From Saprospiraceae bacterium (lineage in GTDB: Bacteria; Bacteroidota; Bacteroidia; Chitinophagales; Saprospiraceae), in contig JABSSL010000036.1 in assembly GCA_013214355.1 (NCBI GenBank), forward strand, positions 28,602 through 92,601: a stretch of DNA of 64,000 bases, given 5' to 3'. The notes under the pieces are model-generated. The model saw nothing but the letters and a program-made list of their open reading frames with translations, did no database searches and had not been told where the DNA came from. Each line of letters opens with the position of its first letter. Within the stretch, counting starts at the first letter, position 1. This document shows positions 26,073 to 35,315 of the stretch, piece by piece. The position numbers and the translations under genes are program-made.

Positions 26073-27289
26073 TGTTAACGAAACTAGCATGGCGCAACAT
26101 ATGGCGTAACAAACGACGGACCTGGATCACGATTGCTTCTATTCTCTTTGCTGTCCTCTTCGGTTCATTTATGGAATCCTTGCAGGAGGGGGCCTGGGGT
26201 AATATGATTAGCAATGTGGTCAACTACTACATGGGCTACGGGCAGATTCACCAAAAAGGTTACTGGGAAGAGCAAGTGATTGACAAGGCCTTTGCCTTGC
26301 CAGCAGATAAGATCGATGCCATCGAAAGTATTGATGAAATTGGTGGCGTGGTTCCTCGGCTTGAATCTTTCGGCTTGGTTTCAGCAACGAACATCACCAG
26401 AGGAGCCTTGGTAGTTGGCGTGGATCCTGAGGCAGAGCAATCTATGACTCAACTGGCGGACCGGGTATCCGAAGGCTCCTATTTAGTCGATGATGAACAG
26501 GCTGTATTGGTCGCAGAAGGGCTGGCAGATATACTGAAGCTGGGAGTGCAAGATACACTTGTGATCATTAGTCAAGGCTATCACGGGGTGAATGCGGCGG
26601 GAAAGTATTTGATCAAAGGGCTGGTCAACTTTGGTTCTCCAGAGCTCAATAAGCAGATGGTTTACTTGCCATTGAAGACGGCCCAAGATTTTTACGGTGC
26701 TGATGGCTTACTTACTTCCATCGCCCTTAAGATCGACGATCAAGATGATATTGATAGCGGCCTAGCTGCGATTGGAGAGGTACTAGATACTACGGCTTAC
26801 GAAATCATGAAGTGGGATGCTTTGTTACCCGATTTGGTGCAAGCAAGATCTCTCGATAGTGCAGGCAACTACATCGTCTATTTTATCCTCTATTCCATTA
26901 TTGCCTTTGGCATCTTCGGCACTATCCTGATGATGACTAAGGAGCGCGAATACGAATTTGGAGTTCTAATCGGCATTGGTATGCGCAGAGTTGCCTTGTC
27001 CAGTGTGGTTTGGATGGAGATCATTCTGCTGGGTATGCTGGGGGCATTGCTGGGCATCGTAGCTAGTACCCCTTTGGTCTGGTATTTCAACCAAAACCCA
27101 CTCCGCTTTTCCGGAAACTATGCCAATACCTTGGAAAAATTTGGCTTTGAACCCATTTTTCCTGCGGCTTTTGATTTGAGCATATTCGTTGTTCAAGCTG
27201 CTATCGTATTTGTGATTACGGCCATTTTAGCCATCTACCCTTGGCTCAAAATCCGTCGCTTGGAACCGGTAAAAGCCATGCGTGACTAG
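26072..27289 (+). CDS. ABC transporter permease, FtsX/MacB type (first)
   Basis: A 405-residue inner-membrane protein. It opens with LAWRNIWRNKRRTWITIASILFAV (first span about 18-40), then has a MacB-like periplasmic domain (about 45-265) and three C-terminal spans with GTILMMTKEREYEFGVLIGIGMRR, the FtsX coupling segment. It ends LKIRRLEPVKAMRD, as in LolC/LolE proteins. With the second permease and the ATPase it would form a LolCDE-like transporter, which extracts lipids from the inner membrane rather than exporting a soluble solute. Confidence 0.9.
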   Translation: MLTKLAWRNIWRNKRRTWITIASILFAVLFGSFMESLQEGAWGNMISNVVNYYMGYGQIHQKGYWEEQVIDKAFALPADKIDAIESIDEIGGVVPRLESFGLVSATNITRGALVVGVDPEAEQSMTQLADRVSEGSYLVDDEQAVLVAEGLADILKLGVQDTLVIISQGYHGVNAAGKYLIKGLVNFGSPELNKQMVYLPLKTAQDFYGADGLLTSIALKIDDQDDIDSGLAAIGEVLDTTAYEIMKWDALLPDLVQARSLDSAGNYIVYFILYSIIAFGIFGTILMMTKEREYEFGVLIGIGMRRVALSSVVWMEIILLGMLGALLGIVASTPLVWYFNQNPLRFSGNYANTLEKFGFEPIFPAAFDLSIFVVQAAIVFVITAILAIYPWLKIRRLEPVKAMRD

Positions 27290-27339
27290 CGCTTCTGAAT
27301 AATTAGTTAAGCCATTTTTCTCATTATCGAAACAACAAC

Positions 27340-28572
27340 ATGATACCAATACTAGCCTGGCGAAATTTATGGCGCAATCCCACTCGGACTCTGGTCCTGA
27401 TCGGAGCCATTGCTCTGGGCGTATGGGCTGGGCTTTTTATGACGGGCTTCGCCACCGGCATGATTAAAAGCTATATCAGCAATGCCATTGATCAAATAGT
27501 ATCACATATTCAGGTCCATCATCCTAACTTTTCCGAAGACCAAGATGTGAAGTTTAGGCTGGATCAGCCAGATCAGCATGCGGCTAAAATTGCGGAAAAG
27601 GAGGAGGTGAAAGCAGTCGTTGTACGCACCTTGGCTACGGGAATGATATCTTCCGCCAAAGGGGCGCGTGGAATCCGAGTGAAGGGTATTAGTCCGGCTG
27701 AAGAGTCCAAAGTGACTGGCCTTGACCAAAAGATTGTCGAAGGGGAGTACCTCGCCGGTAAGAGAAAGAATGAAATTCTGATCAGCAGGGCTTTGGCTGA
27801 GAAGCTGAAGGTGAAAATTAGATCAAAGCTGGTGCTAAATATGCAGGATTTAGAAGGAGAGATTACGCCTGCGGCCTTTCGGGTAGTCGGCATTTTTCAC
27901 ACTGGCAATAAACCCTTTGACGAGGGACATGTCTTTGTACAACGCAAGGATTTAAATCGCTTACTTACGCTCACCAGTGAAGGAAGGATTGACCCTACCA
28001 CACTTGGACATGAGATCGCCCTCTTATTACACGATACCAAGAACATTCCTGCCATTCAATCCGCGATGGCACAACCGGACTGGAAAGTAGAGAATTACAA
28101 AGAAATTTCTCCAGATTTAGAGTTATATGAATCTCAAATGGGCTTTGTTTCCACCATCTATCTAAGCATCATTATGCTCGCGCTCACCTTTGGAATCATC
28201 AATACCATGCTGATGGCTGTCTTGGAGCGGATTAGGGAATTAGGGATGTTGATGGGGATCGGGATGAACAAGCTAAAGGTCTTTTTGATGATTATGCTAG
28301 AGGCCATTTTTCTGGGAGCTGTCGCTGCTCCTATTGGCTTAGCCTTAGGAAGTTTGACCATTTATTTTCTAGGGCAGAGTGGCTTAGACCTGTCGATGTA
28401 TTCTGACTCGCTTGAAATGTACGGCATGTCTCCGGTCGTCTACTTCGATGTACCAAGTAAGGTCTACTGGCAGATCCCCGTTTTTGTGGCCTGTACGGCT
28501 ATTCTGGCGGCGCTCTATCCTGCCTACAAAGCCATTAAGCTAAAGCCAGTTGAGGCTATTCGCAAAATCTAA
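27340..28572 (+). CDS. ABC transporter permease, FtsX/MacB type (second)
   Basis: A 410-residue paralogue of the preceding permease, with the same layout: LAWRNLWRNPTRTLVLIGAIALGV at the start, a periplasmic domain, the coupling segment NTMLMAVLERIRELGMLMGIGMNK and the ending YPAYKAIKLKPVEAIRKI. The pair is expected to work as a heterodimer. It starts 50 bp after the first permease. Confidence 0.9.
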   Translation: MIPILAWRNLWRNPTRTLVLIGAIALGVWAGLFMTGFATGMIKSYISNAIDQIVSHIQVHHPNFSEDQDVKFRLDQPDQHAAKIAEKEEVKAVVVRTLATGMISSAKGARGIRVKGISPAEESKVTGLDQKIVEGEYLAGKRKNEILISRALAEKLKVKIRSKLVLNMQDLEGEITPAAFRVVGIFHTGNKPFDEGHVFVQRKDLNRLLTLTSEGRIDPTTLGHEIALLLHDTKNIPAIQSAMAQPDWKVENYKEISPDLELYESQMGFVSTIYLSIIMLALTFGIINTMLMAVLERIRELGMLMGIGMNKLKVFLMIMLEAIFLGAVAAPIGLALGSLTIYFLGQSGLDLSMYSDSLEMYGMSPVVYFDVPSKVYWQIPVFVACTAILAALYPAYKAIKLKPVEAIRKI

Positions 28573-28653
28573 GTGTAGGTTTGGCCAATGCCGAAAATGC
28601 ACAAAAGCCTTCTTGAAGTACAAGGAGGCAATGTACCACTAAAATTAAGCAAC

Positions 28654-29340
28654 ATGGACGTCATCAAAACCCAGGGCGTAACTAAAGTATATAATCCAGA
28701 TAAGATTCCTGTATACGCACTCAATGGCGTAGATATCAATATTGAGCAAGGAGAATTCACGGCTATCGTAGGTCCATCTGGATCTGGAAAAACGACCTTG
28801 TTGAATATTATTGGAGGCTTAGACCGTCCTTCGGACGGAGAGGTCTTTGTAGGAGGGCAAGATATTTCTCAGCTTTCCGACAATCAATTAATAGACTTTC
28901 GCAAAGAATACATCGGATTCGTCTTTCAAGCCTACAATTTGATTCCCGTTTTGACGGCTAAAGAGAATGTAGAATTTGTCATGCTACTGCAAAAGCGTTC
29001 GAAGGAGGAGCGCGATCAGAGAGTCAAAGAACTCATGGATAGTGTGGGCTTATCGGACAAACTGGATAGCCGCCCGGCTCAACTTTCCGGGGGGCAGCAG
29101 CAACGCGTGGCTGTGGCTAGAGCCCTGGCTCCTAAGCCGACCTTCATCCTCGCCGACGAACCCACCGCCAATCTCGACTCTAAATCCACCGAAAACCTCC
29201 TGGATATCATGGCTAGGCTAAATAAGGAGGAAAACATGACTTTTGTGTTCTCCACCCATGATCAGCGCGTGATTGATAGAGCAAGGAGAGTGGTAACCCT
29301 GGTTGACGGAAAGATTAGCCATGATGAACGGCGAGATTAG
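28654..29340 (+). CDS. ABC transporter ATP-binding protein, LolD/MacB type
   Basis: A 228-residue ATPase. Walker A is GPSGSGKTT, the Q-loop is in GFVFQAYNLIP, the signature is LSGGQQQRVAVARAL, Walker B is FILADEPTANLDS and the switch histidine is in FSTHD. It powers the two FtsX-type permeases immediately upstream. I chose the ATG at 28654, giving MDVIKTQGVTKVYNP, the usual N-terminus; in-frame ATGs at 28588 and 28597 would add a leader without homology to the domain. Confidence 0.92.
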   Translation: MDVIKTQGVTKVYNPDKIPVYALNGVDINIEQGEFTAIVGPSGSGKTTLLNIIGGLDRPSDGEVFVGGQDISQLSDNQLIDFRKEYIGFVFQAYNLIPVLTAKENVEFVMLLQKRSKEERDQRVKELMDSVGLSDKLDSRPAQLSGGQQQRVAVARALAPKPTFILADEPTANLDSKSTENLLDIMARLNKEENMTFVFSTHDQRVIDRARRVVTLVDGKISHDERRD

Positions 29341-29365
29341 GCCGTTTCCTTAAAATTAAACCCTC

Positions 29366-30511
29366 ATGAAAGCGATCTATATCCTACTTGGGCTAGTTCT
29401 AGCCCCTTACTGGGCATTTGCCCAAACTGATAAACCTAAAAATTGGTCGGTTACGGGTTATGTGAAAAATTTGCAAACCGTGCTCTTTATCGAGGACAAT
29501 TATCTGCAAGACAATCTTATTCACAATCGACTCAATTTTAGGTGGTTCATGAGTGATGCCTTCACCTTACGTGCGGATCTGAGGAGCCGGTTCTTCTGGG
29601 GTGACCTCGTCAAAGCCAATCCATTCTATGGGGAGTTGACGGATCAGGCCAGCAACGACTGGCTAGATCTTTCAGTGGTTCCGCTCAATAACAACAATCT
29701 CGTATTCCATTCCGTGTTAGATCGATTCTTTTTGGAGTATTCTAAGGACAATTGGGAGATCCGATTGGGCCGGCAACGGGTGAATTGGGGGATCAGCACC
29801 GTTTGGAATCCCAATGATATATTCAATGCCTTTGCCTTTACTGACTTTGATTATGAAGAACGACCTGGCAGCGATGCGATTCGAATAAAATACTATACTG
29901 GAATCGCCTCGAGTGTGGAATTCGTGGCTAAAGGGTTTGATGATTTTGATGAGGCAGTGATGGCGGGAATGTGGAAATTCAATCAATGGTCCTATGATTT
30001 CCAAATATTGGCAGGAGTGGTGCAAGAGGACTTTGCCATTGGAGCAGGCTGGGCTGGGAATCTTGGCAATGCCGGGTTTAAGGGAGAAGCAACCTATTTT
30101 TTACCCAGGAAGGAAGAAGGTACGGCGGCTTTCACCATGGCTATAGGAATCGATTACGCATTTAACAATTCTCTGTACCTCAATGTCGGGTATTTGTACA
30201 ATGAAAGCGGCTCCGGGAATGCCGGGGTAGGAGGACTCTTTAATTTTCAGTTGTCAGCTAGGAATTTGTATCCTTACAGGCACGCCCTTTTTGTCCAACA
30301 GAGTTATCCGCTTACGCCCATCCTGAACAGCAGCTTAGCGCTTATTTACAGTCCAGTCAGTGTCCATCCATTATTTGTAAACCCCGTCTTGACCTATAGC
30401 ATCAAGGAAAATTGGGATTTAGATCTAGTTGGACAGATCGTATTCAACGAAGACGAAGGATATAAGAGTCCTGTACAGGCTATTTTCCTTCGAACAAAGT
30501 TCAGTTTTTAA
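29366..30511 (+). CDS. Outer-membrane beta-barrel of the LolA/ABC set (DUF1302-like)
   Basis: A 381-residue protein with a signal peptide (about 1-19, ending AFAQ) and many amphipathic strands. The segment WEIRLGRQRVNWGISTVWNPNDIFNAF resembles the conserved part of DUF1302 outer-membrane proteins. In proteobacteria DUF1302 barrels are found with a LolA-like DUF1329 protein and an RND pump; here the energy module is instead an FtsX-type ABC transporter. It starts 25 bp after the ATPase gene and ends the set. A role as outer-membrane exit or acceptor is inferred from this arrangement. Confidence 0.75.
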   Translation: MKAIYILLGLVLAPYWAFAQTDKPKNWSVTGYVKNLQTVLFIEDNYLQDNLIHNRLNFRWFMSDAFTLRADLRSRFFWGDLVKANPFYGELTDQASNDWLDLSVVPLNNNNLVFHSVLDRFFLEYSKDNWEIRLGRQRVNWGISTVWNPNDIFNAFAFTDFDYEERPGSDAIRIKYYTGIASSVEFVAKGFDDFDEAVMAGMWKFNQWSYDFQILAGVVQEDFAIGAGWAGNLGNAGFKGEATYFLPRKEEGTAAFTMAIGIDYAFNNSLYLNVGYLYNESGSGNAGVGGLFNFQLSARNLYPYRHALFVQQSYPLTPILNSSLALIYSPVSVHPLFVNPVLTYSIKENWDLDLVGQIVFNEDEGYKSPVQAIFLRTKFSF

Positions 30512-30542
30512 GGGTATGATGGGAGTAAGCTAGGGTAGGTAC

Positions 30543-30794
30543 TTATTCTGGTAATTCAGGTAGGCGGTTCAAGTTTTCGATATATCTTTTTTCATCAAAG
30601 GGAGTGTTACTCGCTATTACCTCGTACATTTCTGTAGCAACACAGGTGGCAATGAGTTCCTTAGCCACCCTTTCCTTAAATCCTTCCTTCAACAGGCGTT
30701 CCAGCGTGATTCGGGTTTCTGGTGGCTGATTATCTTTTAATTGATTCTCAACGACTTCCAGGAATTGGTCCCGCACGATATTCTTATTAGTCAT
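30543..30794 (-). CDS. Small conserved-looking hypothetical protein
   Basis: An 83-residue, acidic, mostly helical protein without signal peptide or membrane span (for example FLEVVENQLKDNQPPETRIT, ERVAKELIATCVATEMYEVI). I recognise the style of a small cytoplasmic Bacteroidota protein but cannot name a family. It converges on the barrel gene with 31 bp between. Confidence 0.65.
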   Translation of the reverse strand: MTNKNIVRDQFLEVVENQLKDNQPPETRITLERLLKEGFKERVAKELIATCVATEMYEVIASNTPFDEKRYIENLNRLPELPE

Positions 30795-31439
30795 AAAATC
30801 AGTAAGTTAATGTCAGGCGTTGCGGCCGTGTATTGGAGTTTAGTAGTAAAGTAGTTTGCTAACTGCTGATATCACCGAAGTGCAGCGCCACCCATAGCAA
30901 ATGGGTAGATTCGGAGAGTACTAAGGACTATGGTTTTGGGTTGAAAAACAGGACTTTAGCATCACCTAATGGACCAGCAGTGAATGTCTATCTCTTGTCA
31001 TTGGGTTTTTACCTGTCCTCTTTAACGTTGAATCTAGCACGATAGTTTCATGGAAAATAGTTTGTAAGCGACATAAAAGTAGTTAGACTGAATTCACAGC
31101 ATTATCCTGAGTACAGGATCACCGTGTTTTTCGGCAATGTCCTGGCGCTACGCTCGTACTTCGATACTAGTGGTAGAGGATCAGATGAGGGGATTGATGT
31201 ACACGAAGTGAATAAGAAGGGCTTGCTTTAAATCTTGAGAGAGAAGTGGGTCAAAATGAGCCGCAGCGGTCCTAAGGCCAAGTAAATAGAAGATTTAGCA
31301 AGGTCTAGATATAAGTTTATAGACATAAATGCGTTCCTTTTGTAAATCAGAGATAGGCGCTACATCTGTGATGTGATTTTGAGCCTATCCAAATGCTAAA
31401 TCGATTTGTATCACTCCCCCTCCATCAAAGCACTAAGCA
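30795..31439. other. Gene-poor 645-bp stretch
   Basis: No gene with a start codon that I can support. A 56-codon frame without ATG runs from 31061 to the TAA at 31229-31231 and reads like ordinary protein (RITVFFGNVLALRSYFDTSG); it could be a gene remnant or chance. A short hairpin, ACCCAT/ATGGGT, lies near 30890. Nothing else seen. Confidence 0.35.
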
Positions 31440-31949
31440 ATGAATAAGCGAATTTCTAACTATTCGAACTTGTTTTCCATTCCTTTTAAATTACTCCTAT
31501 TTTCTTCGACTTTGTTATTTCTAGCCCATACGACGGTAGTCGCCCAATCGGTAGGGGATAACTGGGGAATTGGCATTCAGCTGGGGCAGCCCGCTGGTAT
31601 TAGCATTAAGAAGCACAACTCCGCCGGCATGTCCGCCGATATTCTATTGGCTTGGGATCTAGATGATTTCTTTTTCGTTAACCTACATGGCGTATGGGAG
31701 AAGGATGTTTCAGGAGCCAATGGTTTATACTTTGTCTACGGTCCAGGTGTTTTTGCCGGGTTTCGCGAGCGCAATCGCAACCGGAACGACGATGATGAGC
31801 TGTTCTTGGGTATTAGCGGCACCTTCGGTTTGTCGTATTATATCGACCAATTTGAGATTTATCTTCGACTTACTCCTCGTTTAGCCGTCATAGAAAGTAC
31901 CGATGGCGATGTTGGCGGGGGACTAGGCTTCCGCTTTTTCTTCAATTAG
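31440..31949 (+). CDS. Small outer-membrane beta-barrel protein
   Basis: A 169-residue protein. A long signal peptide (about 1-36, ending TTVVAQS) precedes alternating strands: WGIGIQLGQPAGISIKKH, SADILLAWDLDDFFFVNLHGVWE, GLYFVYGPGVFAGF and the C-terminal LGFRFFFN. The length fits an eight-stranded barrel. Function unknown. Confidence 0.75.
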   Translation: MNKRISNYSNLFSIPFKLLLFSSTLLFLAHTTVVAQSVGDNWGIGIQLGQPAGISIKKHNSAGMSADILLAWDLDDFFFVNLHGVWEKDVSGANGLYFVYGPGVFAGFRERNRNRNDDDELFLGISGTFGLSYYIDQFEIYLRLTPRLAVIESTDGDVGGGLGFRFFFN

Positions 31950-32141
31950 AAAATCATTGACTTAGATAGAGCGTCCGGAATTACAATCAAGCGTCCGCAT
32001 TTTCAGCAGGAGGTCCTGAATTACAAATAAGAACGATTGCCTGGCTCAGACCCTGCATCTTCGCATTGTCAATTCGATGAACGATAACCTACGGTGAGGT
32101 AACATTCATTGAGGATTGTATTCACCCTTAAAATCTAAGTC

Positions 32142-32708
32142 ATGAAAAACGTATTAGCCATTTTATTTTCTTTTTGTGTTGTAACCGCATTTGGACAAGA
32201 TTTAGATCGTCCTATAGAGCGAAAAGGTTTTGTCTTCGGTCTGGGGATGAGTGCGGGTGTTTTTAGCATTTCTGATAGCGATCAGGAAGTGGAATTTGAT
32301 AAAGCACAAGGTAGCATCAGTCTACCCAACCTAAAATTTGGGTGGATGGTGAATGACCGCTTGGCTATCCTCGGATCTTTCCCAGGTATGATCTACGAAA
32401 AGGACAACAAAGATCGTAGTTTCAGTGCCTTTGTTCCTTCTGTACAGTACTGGTTCAAGGACCGTTGGTGGGTCAATGGAGGTATTGGCTTAGCGTATGA
32501 CGGACCTGCGCTCTATGAAGGCCTAAAAGGAGAGGATTGGAACTTTGGTTGCGCCGTGACGGCCAGCACCGGCTTCGAAATCGTACAGAAGAAGCGGTAT
32601 GCCCTGGATTTTCAAACTCAGCTGCATATGGCTAGCACCTCCCTAAAGAATGGTGGAAATCGTGATGGAGTAGCCCTAACGGTCGGAATTGGGTTTAATT
32701 GGTATTAA
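32142..32708 (+). CDS. Outer-membrane beta-barrel protein, porin-family-like
   Basis: A 188-residue protein with a signal peptide (about 1-18, ending AFGQ) and strands that fit an eight-stranded OMP_b-brl barrel (FVFGLGMSAGVFS, FVPSVQYWFKDRWWVNGGIGLAYDG, C-terminal VALTVGIGFNWY). Just upstream, two near-copies of a 19-bp sequence (31973-31991 and 32013-32031, 17 of 19 identical) are spaced by 40 bp. Confidence 0.78.
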   Translation: MKNVLAILFSFCVVTAFGQDLDRPIERKGFVFGLGMSAGVFSISDSDQEVEFDKAQGSISLPNLKFGWMVNDRLAILGSFPGMIYEKDNKDRSFSAFVPSVQYWFKDRWWVNGGIGLAYDGPALYEGLKGEDWNFGCAVTASTGFEIVQKKRYALDFQTQLHMASTSLKNGGNRDGVALTVGIGFNWY

Positions 32709-32821
32709 AACATTTGATCCGGCAATAAGTACTAGTATTTCACTCGATTCCCTTTTAGCTCGGCCCATTTTGACACCAGAAAAAGGCAGGATGGGCTGGG
32801 TATCCCTTCAAAACTCTTCTT

Positions 32822-33199
32822 ATGAATCTCCTGAAAAGTATTGTACAGTATCGTTGTCCGCGCTGTCGTACGGGCAAACTATTTAATGAGCCCTTTGATT
32901 TTTATAATCCCCTGGACATGCCAGAAAGATGCCCGACTTGTAATCAGCATTTTGAACCTGAACCCGGTTTCTATTTCGGGGCTATGTTTGTTTCCTATGG
33001 CTTGTCTGCCATTTTGTTACTGGTTCCTGCTTTGATTCTAGTATTAGGATATGATTGGAGTGCGACACGTGCCATGATCGTGATTCTAGCCATTGGAGCG
33101 ATCAGTTTTTTTCGTATTCTTAGATTGTCCAGATCGGTCTGGATTCACATTAATGTGAAGTATCAAGCGACTCCCGTAAGTAGTCAAGAGGAAGGATAG
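32822..33199 (+). CDS. DUF983 family membrane protein
   Basis: A 125-residue protein with two zinc-ribbon-like CxxC pairs, CPRC (about 12-15) and CPTC (about 39-42), then EPGFYFGAMFVSYG and two membrane spans (about 57-75 and 82-100). This is the DUF983 pattern. Function unknown. It lies 15 bp before the Crp/Fnr gene and is probably cotranscribed with it. Confidence 0.88.
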   Translation: MNLLKSIVQYRCPRCRTGKLFNEPFDFYNPLDMPERCPTCNQHFEPEPGFYFGAMFVSYGLSAILLLVPALILVLGYDWSATRAMIVILAIGAISFFRILRLSRSVWIHINVKYQATPVSSQEEG

Positions 33200-33214
33200 C
33201 GGATTATTATCTTA

Positions 33215-33814
33215 GTGTTCCTGAAAGCTAAATTCAATAAGCCTGTGAATACTGAGCTAATCTTTTCGAATATCTCCAAACATATCTCCCTTACGCCGGC
33301 AGAGAAAGAGCATTTTGCGGGACTGTTGGAAGCGCAAGAGCTTGCTAAAAACGCATTTGTCCTCAGACAAGGAGAACGATGCCAACAGCTATACTTTGTC
33401 AATTCTGGAATATTGCGGGCTTACTATTTGAATGAGCAAGGGAAAGATGCCACCGTCATGTTTGCGATGGAAGATTGGTGGATTACAGATATGTATTGCT
33501 TTCTGAATGGACTTCCTGCCATGGTAAATATTCAAGTTGTAGAACCTGCTAGTATGTTGGCTTTATCCAAAGAGAAACTGGATAGCTTGTATGAAGACAT
33601 TCCAAAATTCAACAAATTCTTTCGGATTCTGATGCAGAATGCCTATTGCCGTGAGCAACTCAGAGTGATGCAGCGACTCTCTTTGCAAGCAAAGGATCGA
33701 TACGAGGAATTCATAGAGAAATATCCGCGTTTGGCGCATCAAGTCACGCTCAAGCAAATTGCTTCTTATCTCGGCGTCACGCCAGAGTTTTTGAGTTATA
33801 TCCGGAAGAAATAA
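33215..33814 (+). CDS. Crp/Fnr-family transcriptional regulator
   Basis: About 199 residues. A cyclic-nucleotide-binding-type beta-roll (about 30-130) has FVLRQGERCQQLYFVNSGILRAYYLNEQGKDATVMF, followed by the dimerisation helix and a C-terminal HTH (LKQIASYLGVTPEFLSYIRKK). The beta-roll lacks the cAMP phosphate-binding RxS motif, as in most Bacteroidota members of this group, and no Fe-S cysteine cluster is seen. The start is uncertain: no ATG fits, and GTG at 33215 or 33245 is possible. Confidence 0.85.
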   Translation: MFLKAKFNKPVNTELIFSNISKHISLTPAEKEHFAGLLEAQELAKNAFVLRQGERCQQLYFVNSGILRAYYLNEQGKDATVMFAMEDWWITDMYCFLNGLPAMVNIQVVEPASMLALSKEKLDSLYEDIPKFNKFFRILMQNAYCREQLRVMQRLSLQAKDRYEEFIEKYPRLAHQVTLKQIASYLGVTPEFLSYIRKK

Positions 33815-33894
33815 TCTAGAACTGAACTTATTTCTTAAGATACCTTATCTCTTTTCTAGGAAGCAAGCAAGTTCTTTGCTAAAAACACGGAGAT

Positions 33895-34251
33895 ATGCTA
33901 ATCTTAATTGCTGGTCCCTATAGAAGCGGAACCAATAATGACCCTGCAGTTATTCAAAAAAACCTAGATAATCTCGAGGCTATGGCGTTACCCATATTCC
34001 GTAAGGGGCACGTACCTATGATCGGAGAATGGGTGGCTTTACCCTTGCTCAAGCTAGCTGGCTCCCAACAAATAGGAGATGAACTTTGGAATGAAATTCA
34101 ATATCCTACCGCACACCGTTTACTCGAAAAGTGTGATGCCGTTCTGAGAATCCCAGGCGCTTCCAAGGGGGCGGATATGGATGTCAAAATTGCCGCTGAA
34201 AGAGGACTGAAAATTTATTATAGTTTAGAGGAAATACCCACCGCAGAATAA
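33895..34251 (+). CDS. DUF4406 (nucleoside 2-deoxyribosyltransferase-like) protein
   Basis: A 118-residue protein that opens with LILIAGPYRSGT, the typical phosphate/sugar-binding loop of the DUF4406 group, and ends with CDAVLRIPGASKGADMDVKIAAERGLKIYY, as in deoxyribosyltransferase-like enzymes. Activity unproven. Its TAA stop is one copy of the TAA duplication flanking the MITE at 34252-34460, so the element inserted exactly at the end of this gene. Confidence 0.8.
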   Translation: MLILIAGPYRSGTNNDPAVIQKNLDNLEAMALPIFRKGHVPMIGEWVALPLLKLAGSQQIGDELWNEIQYPTAHRLLEKCDAVLRIPGASKGADMDVKIAAERGLKIYYSLEEIPTAE

Positions 34252-34460
34252 GAGTATGTTTAAATTTAGTTTTTCTTGTAATATGAAATGGATCTCACAG
34301 CCGCGCGAAGCTTCATTTTTGGGGCATATTCCGCAACCCCGGTCTCGGAACGGGGTCTGGAAGATACGGCCCAAAAATTAGCTGAAGCCCGGCAAAGAGA
34401 GGCGTTCATATTAGTGAAAGCCCGCCTGCCTGCCGGCAGGGATTAACTTTAAACATACTC
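34252..34460. mobile_element. MITE with 13-bp terminal inverted repeats
   Basis: GAGTATGTTTAAA (34252-34264) and TTTAAACATACTC (34448-34460) are exact reverse complements; three more bases match beyond one mismatch on the inner side. The 209-bp element is flanked by TAA on both sides (34249-34251 and 34461-34463), a likely 3-bp target duplication. It has no ORF. Inside is the perfect palindrome CCTGCCGGCAGG (34429-34440) and a CCCCGGTCTCGGAACGGGG hairpin. It was probably moved by a transposase encoded elsewhere. Confidence 0.7.
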
Positions 34461-34504
34461 TAAATCAGTAGCGGACTAGCTAAGCGCTTTTCACAGCGGG
34501 GAAG

Positions 34505-35104
34505 CTAGCCCTTTTTCTTAAGGTCATTCCATACTTGATACAGCTTGGGTTGGGCGGGTCTGTCTTTTGGAATCTCACGGAGAGGCTCACATTCACGTAA
34601 GCCCTCATGGCATGCCGCAGGTAATCGCTGGTACAGTTGCGTCCCCTTGGTTTTCCATTGGATCATTTCATCGCTGACGGTTTTTACCACGCGTCCAGGG
34701 TTGCCAACGACTAAGCTACGGGCAGGAATTTTTTCCCCTGCTTTGATAAAGGTGAGGGCTCCGATAATGCATTCTGCCCCAACCTCTACTTCGTCCATAA
34801 TCACGGCATTCATACCCACCATTACATTGCGTCCGATGTGTGCGCCGTGTATAATGGCGCCATGCCCAATGTGTGCACTTTCTTCCAATCGTACGGTAAT
34901 GCCAGGAAACATGTGAACCGTACAATTCTCCTGAACATTGCAGCCATCTTCAACAATGATACCTCCCCAATCTCCTCGCAAAGCAGCCGCAGGACCGATG
35001 TAAACATCTCGCCCGATGATGACATTTCCCGTAACGACGGCTTGAGGGTGGATATAAGCGGAAGGATGTATGACAGGTTTGAAACCCTGAAATTCGTAAA
35101 TCAT
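34505..35104 (-). CDS. PaaY-type hexapeptide-repeat (gamma-carbonic-anhydrase-like) protein
   Basis: A 199-residue left-handed beta-helix protein with hexapeptide repeats such as AVVTGNVIIGRDVYIGPAAALRGD and GHGAIIHGAHIGRNVMVGMNAVIM. His residues in VQENCTVHMF, AHIGHG and AIIHG match the metal site of gamma carbonic anhydrases. The C-terminal MIQWKTKGTQLYQRLPAACHEGLRECEPLRE is the extension typical of PaaY/CaiE rather than of the shorter YrdA form. PaaY acts as a thioesterase that rescues CoA in phenylacetate degradation; no paa genes are in view, so the substrate here is open. Confidence 0.88.
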   Translation of the reverse strand: MIYEFQGFKPVIHPSAYIHPQAVVTGNVIIGRDVYIGPAAALRGDWGGIIVEDGCNVQENCTVHMFPGITVRLEESAHIGHGAIIHGAHIGRNVMVGMNAVIMDEVEVGAECIIGALTFIKAGEKIPARSLVVGNPGRVVKTVSDEMIQWKTKGTQLYQRLPAACHEGLRECEPLREIPKDRPAQPKLYQVWNDLKKKG

Positions 35105-35315
35105 GATTGGAATTATGTTAAAGTTCTGATTCTTAGTTCTAAATATTGTAACTTTTCCTATCTCAACACATTACCAACTAATAGGAACTATCCCCTACAA
35201 ATACTACTTGACTTGATTCTCTTGCAGATTATCTCATCTGTAAGTTCCCAATGAAAAAAGCTCTGGTGGTAGATCTCTGAGTTACGATTTACACACGCTT
35301 GCAATATTACTACTT

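Noticed and set aside
31061..31231. 56-codon frame as a real gene
   Set aside because: No start codon and no family resemblance; recorded only as a possible remnant.
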